Below are positions 50,113-59,023 of a stretch of DNA of 64,000 nucleotides, piece after piece. Made by a program: the position numbers and the translations under genes. The notes below the pieces were generated by a model that worked only from the letters and a program-made list of their open reading frames with translations, did not search any database and was not told the origin of the DNA. The stretch spans positions 1,552,501-1,616,500 of the forward strand of contig NZ_AP026708.1 in assembly GCF_026000375.1 (NCBI RefSeq). The letters run 5' to 3'. The first letter of the stretch is position 1. Each line of letters begins with the position of its first letter. This stretch comes from Pseudodesulfovibrio portus (GTDB lineage Bacteria > Desulfobacterota > Desulfovibrionia > Desulfovibrionales > Desulfovibrionaceae).

Positions 50113-51732
50113 ATGAGTCAACGGTTATACAAAACGATCTACGATCTCGCCCGGACAGTGAACTCCAGCCTTGAACCCTCCGAAGTGATGGCCGCCATAA
50201 CCAAAAAGGTGGCACAGGCAATGGATGCCATGGGGTGCTTCATCCGTGTTCTCGATAGCCATGAAACCATGCTCGAACCCGGCGGACACTACGGACTCAG
50301 CGACCGCTACGCCCGGAAGGGGCCTGTGGAGGTGGACAAGAGCCGCCTGGACCAGGAGGTCCTGAAGGGCCATGTGGTGGTGATCGACGACGTGTGTGAG
50401 GACAGCCGCTTCCAGTACCCCAAGGAAGCGCAGGCCGAGGGAATCGTCTCACTGGCAGTGGTGCCGCTCAATGCTCGCGACAAGATACTCGGCGTGCTGC
50501 GCGTCTATTCCGGCGAGCGCCGCGAGTTCAACGAAGAAGAACTGGATTTTCTCCGGTGCATCGCCAACCTCTCCGGGCTCGCTCTGGAAAATGCGCGCAT
50601 GTACAAGGCCCTCAAGCGCACCAGTGAGCTGGCCGACGATTTCAATTACCGCGTGTTTGAAGACCAACAACAAAAACCGGCTTCGGGACCGAGGTCCTCC
50701 GGGAGGAAAATAATGGCCAAAATAAGAGTCGGCATAAACGGATTCGGTCGCATCGGCCGCCAGGTACTTAAAACCATTTGGGAACGCCACCGCGACACCC
50801 TGGAGGTCGTCGCGGTCAATGACCTGTTCGACATAGAAACCAACGCACACCTGCTGCGCCATGACACCTGCTACAAATCATTGCCTGTCCCCATCGCCGT
50901 GGACGGGGACGTCTTCCGGGTGAGCGACGACTTCACCGTCCGCAACTTCGCCGAGCGGGACCCCCGCAATATTCCGTGGGGCAGACTGGGCGTGGACGTG
51001 GTGGTGGAGTCCACCGGCATTTTCCGGACCGGCCCCGCTGCGGCCCAGCACATCCAGGCCGGGGCCAAAAAAGTCGTCATTTCCGCACCGGGCAAGGACG
51101 AGGACATCACCCTGGTCATGGGTGTGAACCACCACCTGTACGATCCGGTCAAGCACCACATCGTGTCCAACGCGTCCTGCACCACCAACTGCCTCGCCCC
51201 CATAGTCAAGGTCATTCATGAGGCCTTCGGCATCAGCAAGGGCGTGTTGACCACGGTGCACGCATACACCAACGACCAGCGCATCCTGGACATGCCGCAC
51301 AAGGATCTGCGCCGGGCCAGGGCTGCGGCGTGCAACATGATCCCCACATCCACCGGCGCGGCCAAGGCCGTCGGCCTGGTCATTCCCGAAATGCAGGGCC
51401 GTTTCGACGGCTTCTCCGTCCGCGTGCCGACCCCCACGGTTTCCCTTGTGGACTTCGTCGCCGTGCTTGAAGGGGACACCGACACCGAATCACTCAAGCA
51501 CGTGCTGCGCGAGGCGGCCCAAGGCTCCCTGAAGGGCATCATGGCCTACAGCGAGGAGCCGATGGTCTCCTCCGATTACGTGGGCAACCCGAATTCGGGC
51601 ATTGTGGAAGCCGACTTCACCATGGTCCAAAGCGGCAACTTGGCCAAAGTCTATGCATGGTACGACAACGAGTGGGGCTATTCCTGCCGGGTGGCGGACC
51701 TCATCGACTACATGGCGGGAAAAGGATTGTAA
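50113..51732 (+). CDS. gap: GAF domain - glyceraldehyde-3-phosphate dehydrogenase fusion
   Basis: One uninterrupted frame of 539 aa. Residues 1-180 form a GAF sensor domain (LARTVNSSLEPSEVMAAIT, GCFIRVLD, GHVVVIDDVCEDSRFQYP, GIVSLAVVPLNARDKILGVLRVYS), followed by a polar linker (DQQQKPASGPRSSGRK). From Met201 it is a full-length type I GAPDH of 339 aa: GINGFGRIGR NAD-binding motif, NDLFD (Asp favouring NAD), SNASCTTN with catalytic Cys356, and TTVHAYT with His383. Ordinary GAPDHs lack a GAF domain. GGGAGG stands seven bases before the GAPDH ATG at 50713, so an independent 339-aa product is also possible. The GAF part may sense redox state or a metabolite. It lies after ald and before a terminator at 51788. 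Confidence 0.88.
   Translation: MSQRLYKTIYDLARTVNSSLEPSEVMAAITKKVAQAMDAMGCFIRVLDSHETMLEPGGHYGLSDRYARKGPVEVDKSRLDQEVLKGHVVVIDDVCEDSRFQYPKEAQAEGIVSLAVVPLNARDKILGVLRVYSGERREFNEEELDFLRCIANLSGLALENARMYKALKRTSELADDFNYRVFEDQQQKPASGPRSSGRKIMAKIRVGINGFGRIGRQVLKTIWERHRDTLEVVAVNDLFDIETNAHLLRHDTCYKSLPVPIAVDGDVFRVSDDFTVRNFAERDPRNIPWGRLGVDVVVESTGIFRTGPAAAQHIQAGAKKVVISAPGKDEDITLVMGVNHHLYDPVKHHIVSNASCTTNCLAPIVKVIHEAFGISKGVLTTVHAYTNDQRILDMPHKDLRRARAAACNMIPTSTGAAKAVGLVIPEMQGRFDGFSVRVPTPTVSLVDFVAVLEGDTDTESLKHVLREAAQGSLKGIMAYSEEPMVSSDYVGNPNSGIVEADFTMVQSGNLAKVYAWYDNEWGYSCRVADLIDYMAGKGL
50701..50715 (+). promoter_or_regulatory. internal ribosome-binding site and start for GAPDH
   Basis: GGGAGGAAAATAATG lies inside the long frame, where it encodes the end of the linker and Met201. 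The spacing and purine content are as good as at ordinary starts in this window, which suggests that GAPDH can be made without the GAF domain. Confidence 0.65.
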
Positions 51733-51787
51733 CCGGCCCGGATGTCCCGGTTCAGGGGCCGCGTCGGTTTCAGTCGAACGCACCATC

Positions 51788-51817
51788 AAATCCCCGGTCA
51801 TGCGATCGGGGATTTTT
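51788..51817. terminator. intrinsic terminator between gap and the acyltransferase
   Basis: AAATCCCCG and CGGGGATTT pair around a 10-base loop, followed by TT on the plus strand. It overlaps the last codon of the converging acyltransferase gene by a base, so it probably serves both directions. Confidence 0.8.
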
Positions 51818-52791
51818 CATTGCCTATGCCGACGGAACCGGGAAAACGGCGAGACCAGTCCGAGGGAGGCCCGGACCACGATCGGGGTGGACAGGAGCCA
51901 GGCCAGGAGGACGGCCGCCGGGACCAGGAGCCAGGGGGTGGAGCCGATGACGTCGTGGGCAGCGGGGATGGCCCGGTACGGGATGAGCAACGCGGAGTGC
52001 AGCAGGTATACGTGCAGCGAATGGCTGCCGATGCGGGTCAGCATGCTCTTGGCTCGCGGCACCAGGGCGAGCGCCGCCAGCCCCGAGCCGAAGGCCACGC
52101 CGTACATCACGACCCGGCCCACCAGCCCGACCGGTATGGCCGGTCCCAGGCCCGCGTAGGAGTTGTTGCCGTACAGCATGGGCTGGATGTTCCACCGGGC
52201 CAGGAAAAACGCGGCCGGGAGGGCAAGGGCGATCACCACACCGGCGGCGGGCCTGGACAGGACGGCAACGGGGCTCGTGCCCCTCTCCCGCATCAGGCGC
52301 CCGGCCAGGAAGAACGGCAGGAGCACGATGGTCCGGGACAGGCTCAGTTCCAGCCCCACAAAGGGGATGAAGCCGACCCCCACCGCGACGCCGATGGTCA
52401 CCGGCAGGGCGTGGGGCAGGCGCACCACATGGGGCAGCAGGACCCGCCAACAGAAAAGGCTGAGCAGGAACCAGAGGCCGTAATGTCCCTCGTACACGGG
52501 ATAGGGCTCGACCCCCACCGCTGTCTGGAGCACCCAATGGATGCCGAAGAAGACCACGTACGGAGCCAGGAGCAGCTTCGCCCCCTTGATCACCGGCTCC
52601 CATCCGCCCACGGCGCGCGACAGGTAGCCTGAAATCAGGGCGAACATGGGCATGTGAAAAAAGTATATCGCGATGTAGAGGGCGTCGGCCCCCCGGTCGC
52701 CGCTGGGCACGGGCCAGACCAGATGGCCGAGCACCACCAGGGTGATGAGCACGCCCTTGGCGTTGTCGATGCTGGTGTCGCGGCCGGTCAT
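51817..52791 (-). CDS. acyltransferase family 3 membrane protein
   Basis: This 324-aa polytopic protein has about nine hydrophobic helices and the acyltransferase-3 pattern: RDTSIDNAKGVLITLVVLGHLVWP contains the entry helix with the catalytic-type His. The AIYFFHMPMFALISGYLS block is the second family signature. Such proteins move acyl or succinyl groups onto sugars or envelope polymers. No polysaccharide cluster adjoins. I start at 52791 (MTGRDTSI), with AGAGGG just upstream. The longer frame from 52872 would overlap the diguanylate cyclase gene. Confidence 0.85.
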   Translation of the reverse strand: MTGRDTSIDNAKGVLITLVVLGHLVWPVPSGDRGADALYIAIYFFHMPMFALISGYLSRAVGGWEPVIKGAKLLLAPYVVFFGIHWVLQTAVGVEPYPVYEGHYGLWFLLSLFCWRVLLPHVVRLPHALPVTIGVAVGVGFIPFVGLELSLSRTIVLLPFFLAGRLMRERGTSPVAVLSRPAAGVVIALALPAAFFLARWNIQPMLYGNNSYAGLGPAIPVGLVGRVVMYGVAFGSGLAALALVPRAKSMLTRIGSHSLHVYLLHSALLIPYRAIPAAHDVIGSTPWLLVPAAVLLAWLLSTPIVVRASLGLVSPFSRFRRHRQ

Positions 52792-52831
52792 GCCCTCTTC
52801 TAGCAGGATCAACGCCGCCAGGGAAGCGGCG

Positions 52832-53764
52832 CTAATTGGGTATTGCCTGACCGGAGGAGGTCTTGCTGTCACCTATATGAACACAATTGCGTCCTGATTC
52901 TTTGCTGAGGTACATCTGGTGGTCCGCCCTGCCGACAACGGATTCGGTTGTCTCGCCGTCTTTGGAAACCGCTCCTCCCAAAGATATTGTGACCCGAATC
53001 AGTTCGCCTTCATGCTCAACCCAGGAATGCTCGGCAAGGGAGCGAAGACGCTCGGCGGTAACGGCGAGCCCCTTCTCTGTAGCGTTCGAAATGAAAACAA
53101 CGAGTTCTTCCCCACCCCACCTGCAGACGACATCCAGAGGCCTGAGAGCTCCTTCAATGGTCTTGGCAACCATTTGGAGTACCCGGTCACCAATTGGATG
53201 GCCCCATGTGTCATTGACTTTCTTGAAAAAATCGACATCCACGAACAACACGCCATAGGGGACGCGGCTCTCCTTCAGCGTTGCTTCCAGCCGATCAAGT
53301 GTGATGTCGGCATAGCGACGATTCCCTATTCCCGTCAGCGGATCCGTGAGAACCTCCTTCCTCAGATTCTCCATTTCCTGCAGGATATTGACGTTCTTGC
53401 TGTTGTCGGAAAAAACTTCAACGGCCCCGATAATGGCGCCTTGCTCATCCCTCATCGGGGAAGCACGGACAAAAACGGGGATTCGGTGCCCGAACTTGTG
53501 GTGCATGTATACGCTGGCTTCTCTGGACTTCCCGTCTCCCATCGTTCCTTCAAGGGGACAGCCTGCCAGACATAATTCGTTGCCGTCTTCATCTATATGG
53601 CGAAGCAAATTGTCGGCGCAACTGTTGCCCACAACCTCTTGTGCAGTATAACCGCTCAATCTTTCGGCAGCCTTGTTCCAGTAAACCACCTTACGATCCA
53701 AATCCACGAAGTAAACTCCCTCAAGGAGCGAGTCGAGCAAGCCTTTATAAAACTCCTGATCCAT
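52832..53764 (-). CDS. PAS-GGDEF diguanylate cyclase
   Basis: This 310-aa cytoplasmic protein has one PAS domain (LLDSLLEGVYFVDLDRKVVYWNKAAERLSGY, about 8-130) and a GGDEF domain (LTDPLTGIGNRRYADITL to the end) with the active-site motif GGEEL in VCRWGGEELVVFIS. GGEEL is within the accepted range for active cyclases. A Cys pair in the PAS part (NSCADNLL and LCLAGCP) might bind heme, Fe-S or sense redox. AGGGAGAA precedes the ATG at 53764. No EAL domain. It lies just upstream of, and in line with, the acyltransferase gene. Confidence 0.9.
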   Translation of the reverse strand: MDQEFYKGLLDSLLEGVYFVDLDRKVVYWNKAAERLSGYTAQEVVGNSCADNLLRHIDEDGNELCLAGCPLEGTMGDGKSREASVYMHHKFGHRIPVFVRASPMRDEQGAIIGAVEVFSDNSKNVNILQEMENLRKEVLTDPLTGIGNRRYADITLDRLEATLKESRVPYGVLFVDVDFFKKVNDTWGHPIGDRVLQMVAKTIEGALRPLDVVCRWGGEELVVFISNATEKGLAVTAERLRSLAEHSWVEHEGELIRVTISLGGAVSKDGETTESVVGRADHQMYLSKESGRNCVHIGDSKTSSGQAIPN

Positions 53765-53953
53765 AACGTTTTCTCCCTGCGTAATATAACTCACACTACA
53801 GCCCTGGCTGCAAGAAAAAACTCGCAATTGCTCTCAATCTCTTGAGAATACAGGCAACTGCGATCTGGCAGGGGCTGACCATCTCATTTCCCTTGCACAC
53901 GGGGAAAAGACGGCAGCACAATAAGCCTAGGAACCGAAGGCCCCGGATGCGCC

Positions 53954-55078
53954 TTATTTCGACAGATACAGCTTCTGGCCGGGACGGATGGTGGACCGGG
54001 TGGTGAGCTTGTTCAGCTTGCACAGCTGCCACAGGGTCATGTTGTGTTTGCGGGCGATGGCGGTCAGGGAATCGCCGCTTTGCACCACGTAGGTGTCGGG
54101 CCGGAGGTTCTTGCGGTAGCTGGTGATGAGGGGATGGTACTTGTCCGCGAACTCCTCGGACGCGCCCTCGGGCAGGAACAGGATGTGCTCGCCCTTGGGG
54201 ATGACGTCGCCGAGCAGTTGCGGGTTCAGGTCGCGGATGGTCTTGTAATAGGTCCCCGCGGCCTTGGCCACGATGGTTACGGGCGTGGGGTACTTGGCCT
54301 TGAGCTTGATGCGGTCGAACCGGGTGGGCGCATAATAGTCGCCGGGCCGCAGGTCGAAGCCGTACCGGGCCGGGTCGGACATGATCAGCTTGGCCGCGAT
54401 GGCCCGCAGCACGTACCGCTCGGTCTCTGTGGGCAGGTGCAGGCGGTAGTAGTCCTTGACCTCCTGCTTGCCGACCTGCTTATCCAGCCCGTTCTCGCCC
54501 ATGTTGTAGGCGGCGCAGGCCAGGGTCCAGGACCCGAACTGGTCGTGCAGGTCGCGCAGATACCGGGCCGCCGCCCTGGTGGAAAGATAGAAGTTGCGCC
54601 GGTCGTCGATGGCCCGGTCCACGGTCAGGCCGTACTTGCGGCCCGTGGAGGAAATGAACTGCCAGACCCCGCGCGCGCCCCGGTTGGACCCGGCATGGGG
54701 CTTGAGCGCGGACTCGATGACCGCCACGTACTTGAGGTCGTCGGGCATGTCCGCGCCCCTGAGCACGGTCTCGATATGCGAAAAGTAGCGGCCCGAACGC
54801 TTGAGCCAGAGGATGGCCTGGGCGCGGTCCCAGAGCATGAGCAGCAGCTCCTTCTCCAACCGTTCGCGCACCTCGGGCAGGTGCAGGGGCACGAACTCGC
54901 CGCAGAAATCCAGCGGCCCCTTGATGCGGATGGCCGACTCCAGGGACGGGAACCGCGCCTCCTGCATGGGCTCCATCATGGCGGGCTGTTGCGCACGGCC
55001 GAAGCTCGGGACGCAGACCGTCCAGACCAGGAAAAAGAGTCCCGCGAGGAGCGGGATGCGGTCATGCCTTTCGGGCAT
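53954..55078 (-). CDS. lytic transglycosylase with LysM domain (MltD-like)
   Basis: This 374-aa protein has a signal peptide (LLAGLFFLVWTVCVPSFGRA), an SLT domain with catalytic Glu in YVAVIESALKPHAGSNRGARGVWQF, and the AAYNMGENGLD block. A C-terminal LysM repeat (DTYVVQSGDSLTAIARKHNMTLWQLCKLNKL) would hold it to peptidoglycan. A degenerate LysM-like stretch (about 240-285) precedes it. It cleaves glycan strands with 1,6-anhydro product formation in relatives. The start at 55078 follows GGAG. The longer frame runs through the hairpin at 55093 into phoH. Confidence 0.9.
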   Translation of the reverse strand: MPERHDRIPLLAGLFFLVWTVCVPSFGRAQQPAMMEPMQEARFPSLESAIRIKGPLDFCGEFVPLHLPEVRERLEKELLLMLWDRAQAILWLKRSGRYFSHIETVLRGADMPDDLKYVAVIESALKPHAGSNRGARGVWQFISSTGRKYGLTVDRAIDDRRNFYLSTRAAARYLRDLHDQFGSWTLACAAYNMGENGLDKQVGKQEVKDYYRLHLPTETERYVLRAIAAKLIMSDPARYGFDLRPGDYYAPTRFDRIKLKAKYPTPVTIVAKAAGTYYKTIRDLNPQLLGDVIPKGEHILFLPEGASEEFADKYHPLITSYRKNLRPDTYVVQSGDSLTAIARKHNMTLWQLCKLNKLTTRSTIRPGQKLYLSK

Positions 55079-55092
55079 GCTGTAAACTCCGT

Positions 55093-55129
55093 GACGCCCG
55101 CGCCGGGCCCGGCCCGGCGCGGGGGTGTC
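55093..55129 (-). terminator. GC-rich hairpin between phoH and the transglycosylase gene
   Basis: CCCGCGCCGGG and CCCGGCGCGGG form a perfect 11-bp stem, extended by GACG/TGTC with a two-base bulge. It starts three bases beyond the phoH stop. No T-run follows, so partial termination or mRNA-end protection is more likely than full termination. Confidence 0.5.
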
Positions 55130-55131
55130 TG

Positions 55132-56322
55132 CTACAGTTTCGATTTCAGCACGATGTCCGTGATGGGCCCGCGGGAGCGGTCGCCCTTGAGAACCATGTG
55201 TGCATAGTTCTTGTACCCTTTGAGCTTGCGTACTGTCCAGTTCAGACCGTTGTTCGACTCGTTGAGGTACGGGTTGTCCACCTGCCGGGTGTCGCCCAGG
55301 CAGATGCACTTGACGCCCTCGCCCATGCGGGTCAGCAGGGCGCGGGTCTCGCCGCGCGACAGGTTCTGCATCTCGTCCACGATGACCACGGCGTTCTCGA
55401 TATTCATGCCCCGCAGGAAAGCCACGGGCTGGACCTCGAATTTCTTGGGGTTGAACTTGAACTGGTCGCTTTGGGGATCGAGCCAGATGCGGTTGCACGG
55501 GCGGATGTCGTGCAGCTTGATGAGCAGGTCCTGCACATACTTGATGTACGGCAGCATCTTCTCCTCGATGTCGCCGGGCAGGTAGCCCATCTTGGCCCCT
55601 ATCTCCACCACCGGCTTGACCAGGTAGATCTTGCGGTAGGGATTGTCCTTGCGCTCCAGCATCAGGTAGAGGGCGGCGGCGAGCGACAGGAAGGTCTTGC
55701 CGTAGCCCGCCTCGGACTGGATGGACACCAGGTCGATGCCCTCGCAGAGCATCAGTTCGAGGGCCAGGTTCTGGTAGACGCTTCGCGGCTTCACGCCCCA
55801 GATTTCATGGGTGTAGCCGATCTCCTTGGGCCCGTCCGGGCCGTGGAAGATCGGGGTCCCGTTCTCCCAGCGGAAACAGTTGCGGACCGGCTCCTCGCCC
55901 TCGTCCACGAACCCGGTGTAGCGCTGGGACTCGGACCGGAACGGGTCGGAGTCGCGGTACTCCTCGCTGGGGATGCCGTAGCACTTGGCCTTGATCTGGA
56001 GGATGCGGTCGTTGGTGATGAGCACCGGGTCCTGCGGACCCACGTGCAGGGTCTCCTTGAGAATGCGGTCGTCCAGGACCGGATCGGTCAGGGTCTCGGC
56101 GAAATCGGGCGGGAAGATGTTGACGTCGTCGTCATGAAGAATGGCGCGAACGGCCTGTGAAACGATGTGCCCGATGCGCGGGTCTTTTTTCAGGCCGTCC
56201 AGCTCGGCCAGCACAGTATACGGAATGTATATCTGGTTTTCCGCCCCGTTGCGCAGGGCGGTGATGCATTTCGGGTTTTCAATAAGGACGTTGGTGTCGA
56301 GGACAAAATGCTTCTGGGCCAT
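55132..56322 (-). CDS. PhoH family ATPase with N-terminal PIN domain
   Basis: This 396-aa protein joins a PIN nuclease-like domain (KHFVLDTNVLIENPKCITAL, about 1-135) to a PhoH ATPase domain with Walker A SEAGYGKT (about residue 205), Walker B AVVIVDEMQNLS and LGDTRQVDNPYLNESNNGLNW. This PIN-PhoH (PhoH2/YlaK) form is reported to act as an RNA helicase/ribonuclease in mycobacteria. Acidic PIN residues are intact (LDTN, LDDRIL, LITND). Co-directional with the transglycosylase gene downstream. Confidence 0.92.
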   Translation of the reverse strand: MAQKHFVLDTNVLIENPKCITALRNGAENQIYIPYTVLAELDGLKKDPRIGHIVSQAVRAILHDDDVNIFPPDFAETLTDPVLDDRILKETLHVGPQDPVLITNDRILQIKAKCYGIPSEEYRDSDPFRSESQRYTGFVDEGEEPVRNCFRWENGTPIFHGPDGPKEIGYTHEIWGVKPRSVYQNLALELMLCEGIDLVSIQSEAGYGKTFLSLAAALYLMLERKDNPYRKIYLVKPVVEIGAKMGYLPGDIEEKMLPYIKYVQDLLIKLHDIRPCNRIWLDPQSDQFKFNPKKFEVQPVAFLRGMNIENAVVIVDEMQNLSRGETRALLTRMGEGVKCICLGDTRQVDNPYLNESNNGLNWTVRKLKGYKNYAHMVLKGDRSRGPITDIVLKSKL

Positions 56323-56612
56323 AATCCCCCGTCCGGCGTTATATGTTGATTCCTGGGCTTCCGACAGCTGACAACCCGTACCCGGGAATCAGGAAATCAA
56401 TTTCATCGCCACCTCCATGACAGGTTCTGTTGGTGTAAAAACCATGACCACTTTTCGAGAAAATGTCTAGAAACAAAATGCCGTAAATCGGTCGGGAAAT
56501 CATGGCGGGCCGGTGACGAAATACGTCGTTCCCGTGTCCGCTGCATCTCGCTTTTTTCATTTGCAAAACCGCCCCCGCCCGGCTAGGCGTGGAGCATACC
56601 GGAGGGAATATC

Positions 56613-56996
56613 ATGCCGCTTACCACACTGACCATGCGCACCGGGCGGGACGCAGCGAGCAAGAAGGAGCTCCTCGACGGCGTGCACGACGCCCTGGTCC
56701 GGGCCTTCGGCATACCGAAGAACGACCGCTACCAGTACATCAACGAGGTCGGGCCGGAGAACTGGGACGAGAGCCGGAGGGACGGCGAAATTCTGGTGGA
56801 GATCAAGGCCTTTGCCGGGCGGAGCGTGGACGCCAAGCGCGCCCTGTACGCGCATATCGTGGACAACCTGTCGGCCTGCGGCGTGCCGCCCGAAGACGTG
56901 TTCATCGTGGTCCACGACCTGCCCATGGAGAACTGGGGGATTCGGGGCGGCAAGGCCGCCTGCGACGTGGACTTTTCGTTCAGGATCGACGTCTAG
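56613..56996 (+). CDS. tautomerase family protein
   Basis: This 127-aa protein begins MPLTTLTMRTGRDAASKKEL, giving the N-terminal Pro1 of the tautomerase superfamily, with the arginine-containing first helix. The length fits the fused two-unit tautomerase_2-like group. The second half holds the DLPMENWGIRGG segment, comparable with EIPKENWGAAG in the short tautomerase at 4566. GGAGGGAA precedes the ATG. Substrate is unknown. Its stop overlaps the converging glycosyltransferase gene by four bases. Confidence 0.82.
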   Translation: MPLTTLTMRTGRDAASKKELLDGVHDALVRAFGIPKNDRYQYINEVGPENWDESRRDGEILVEIKAFAGRSVDAKRALYAHIVDNLSACGVPPEDVFIVVHDLPMENWGIRGGKAACDVDFSFRIDV

Positions 56997-58648
56997 CCGC
57001 CGATGCCCAGCCTGGCCGCGATCCGCCCGGACGGGTCGCGCCCCTTGAGCACGCGGATGAACGCGGGCTCCTGCCCCGCCTTCACGGCCAGCTCCCGGGC
57101 CAGGTGCATCTCCTCCAGCCCGGACTCCAACCGGCAGGCCGCGAGGTCGGCCAGGGCGATCTCCAGGGCCAGCCGCCAGTCGTCGCGCTCGAACAGGGTC
57201 AGGATGGAGAGGTAGCCCACCCGGGTCTGGCCCGTGCCGAAAACGGGCCTGAGCACGGCGTCCATCAGGCGCAGCGTGGGCAGATCCTGCGGCGTGTCCT
57301 CCAGCACCATCATCAGGCACTCCATGGCCGTGGCCGGGAGGTGGCGGGCCGGGTCGAACCCGAATCCCGGACGCAGGGCCAGCCCCCGCCTCTGCAGGTC
57401 CCTGGCCCACAGGGTGTAGAGCGCGTTCGGGCTTTCCGGCGGGACCGGCTCGATTCCCCCGTCCTCAAGGTGCCTATACCAGAAGGTCTTGGCCCATTTG
57501 AAATCGTTGAGGCGCAAGGCGGCCATGGACGCGGCCAGGTTGAGGTCCGGCGCACCGGCTGTGGGCCGGGTCAACAACGCCTTGAGATTCTCTTCCAGCA
57601 GCTTCGGCGCGTCCACCAGGGCATGGAGGCGCAGGGTGGCGGCCATGATGTCCCCGTCCTGGTCCACGCCCCCCAGCAGATCGAGCACCGTCTTCAGCCC
57701 CACCTCGGAAACGCCCGCCTCCCACATGGCCCCGGCCGTGAGCGCGGTCCACTTGGCCGCCCCGCTTCCCGTGGCCCGGTTCCGACTCGCGGCGCGCGCG
57801 TATTCCACGATGCGCCGGGCGCGGTGGACCGGCAGGTGTTCGGCCCTGACGCGGGCGTGGGCCGCCCTGGACATGGTCCGGACCAGCTTGTCGTTGGCCA
57901 GGTACCCGGCCAGCTTGTCGTCCAGCTCCACCACGTGATCATAGGTGTCCATCTCCCGGCCGGGCTCGAACAGCTCGGCCTGCTCGTCGATGGCCTGACC
58001 CACGACCAGACAGCCGCAGCAGGCTCCCTCGAAGAGCCGGAAGTTGACCTCCCCGAAGATGGATTCGTTGGGAATGATCTTTGACCGGGAATAGAGGTCG
58101 AGCATGGCCGCCTTGGGCACGGAGTCGCGGATGGCCGGGTTGCAGGCCGCTCCCTTGTCCATGAGATATTCCACCAGCCACTTGCGTGCCGGGCGCTGAT
58201 CCGTGACGCGCCCCACAAAGGCCAGGCCGTGGACGCGCTCCTCCCACGGGTTGAACGGCCGGTCCAGGCCGAACCACGGCAGCCAGCGGACGTCCGGCGC
58301 ACCGCGCTCGGCGAGCCGGGGAATCCACGCCTTCTGGGTGGAGCAGACCACGTCGAACAGCCGCGCGTACGCGCTGTGCCAATGGGCGTTGAGATGGGGG
58401 TCCACGGCCCAGAACAGGAGGGGGCAATCAAGGGAATCCAGGCCGGTCAGCACGGACCGCACCCCCAGCCGCTCCACCTGCAGGACCAGGTCGGGCGTGA
58501 ACCCGGCCCCTGCCAGGGCGGCGGGCAGATCGAAAAACGGGGCGGGCGAGGCATGCAGGTCAAGGACCCGGTATCCCTCGCCTTCAAATGCCCGGCCGAG
58601 CTCCGGCGGCGCGTCAACGAGACAGATGGTGGTGATGTCGGCGGACAT
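56993..58648 (-). CDS. glycosyltransferase-like protein (CgeB type)
   Basis: This 551-aa cytoplasmic protein has an N-terminal Rossmann-like GT-B fold: ICLVDAPPELGRAFEGEG, DLHASPAPFFDLPAALA. The CgeB-type acceptor/donor core is at about 160-320: DVRWLPWFGLDRPFNPWEERVHGLAFVGRVTDQRPARK and FGEVNFRLFEGACCGCLVVGQ. A helical repeat-like C-terminal region (about 330-551) follows. In flagellated Desulfovibrio, CgeB-like enzymes are near flagellin glycosylation genes. FlgM lies upstream here, which is compatible but not proof. I start at 58648 (MSADITTI). Confidence 0.75.
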   Translation of the reverse strand: MSADITTICLVDAPPELGRAFEGEGYRVLDLHASPAPFFDLPAALAGAGFTPDLVLQVERLGVRSVLTGLDSLDCPLLFWAVDPHLNAHWHSAYARLFDVVCSTQKAWIPRLAERGAPDVRWLPWFGLDRPFNPWEERVHGLAFVGRVTDQRPARKWLVEYLMDKGAACNPAIRDSVPKAAMLDLYSRSKIIPNESIFGEVNFRLFEGACCGCLVVGQAIDEQAELFEPGREMDTYDHVVELDDKLAGYLANDKLVRTMSRAAHARVRAEHLPVHRARRIVEYARAASRNRATGSGAAKWTALTAGAMWEAGVSEVGLKTVLDLLGGVDQDGDIMAATLRLHALVDAPKLLEENLKALLTRPTAGAPDLNLAASMAALRLNDFKWAKTFWYRHLEDGGIEPVPPESPNALYTLWARDLQRRGLALRPGFGFDPARHLPATAMECLMMVLEDTPQDLPTLRLMDAVLRPVFGTGQTRVGYLSILTLFERDDWRLALEIALADLAACRLESGLEEMHLARELAVKAGQEPAFIRVLKGRDPSGRIAARLGIGG

Positions 58649-58817
58649 GCACGGTCCATACACTGTTTTGCCCCTGCTTGTCATTGGCGGAACCGACGCG
58701 GCAGCGGCTGGAATCCCCCCGGCAGCGGTCGTTTCCGGCTGTTTTCAACCATTTTTGAAAAACCTATCTATATGTTTTTAAAAGAAAAATTAATTCGGAA
58801 AAAACGGCTACGCACCC

Positions 58818-58845
58818 TAAGCCTCGGGCGCGGACCGTCCGATAA
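58818..58845 (+). promoter_or_regulatory. candidate sigma-28 (FliA) promoter for flgM
   Basis: TAAGCCTC, a 12-base spacer and TCCGATAA resemble TAAAGTTT-N11-GCCGATAA. The -10 part matches well and the -35 part poorly. It lies about 180 bases before the flgM start. FliA control of flgM is known in other bacteria. Confidence 0.45.
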
Positions 58846-58862
58846 GAGTTTCAACCGCGAAC

Positions 58863-58994
58863 GGGGACCACGAATACAGGTTCCCGCAGCAACCATCCTA
58901 CGGGTTGCGGGAGTAGCCTGATCGCAGGGACGTGATCAGAGGCTGTCGCAACGGGATGAGGGGAGAATCCGGGAAGGGAGTGAGACCCCTTCCC
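58863..58994 (+). promoter_or_regulatory. structured leader of flgM with mutually exclusive hairpins
   Basis: Four stems can be drawn: A, GGGGACC with GGTTCCC (58863-58885); B, CCCG..CAACC with GGTTGCGGG (58883-58911); C, GTTGCG with CGCAAC enclosing CTGATC/GATCAG (58904-58952); D, GGGAAGGG with CCCTTCCC (58971-58994), 29 bases before the start codon. B competes with both A and C for the same bases, the layout expected of a switching leader. Confidence 0.45.
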
Positions 58995-59023
58995 CTTGAC
59001 TTCAATAACCCAGGGAGGGGTTA

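Noticed and set aside
58863-58994. Known c-di-GMP or cobalamin riboswitch in the flgM leader
   Set aside because: The conserved cores of those classes (such as GCAAAGC or GCCACTG) are not present. Only a novel or unclassified leader can be proposed.
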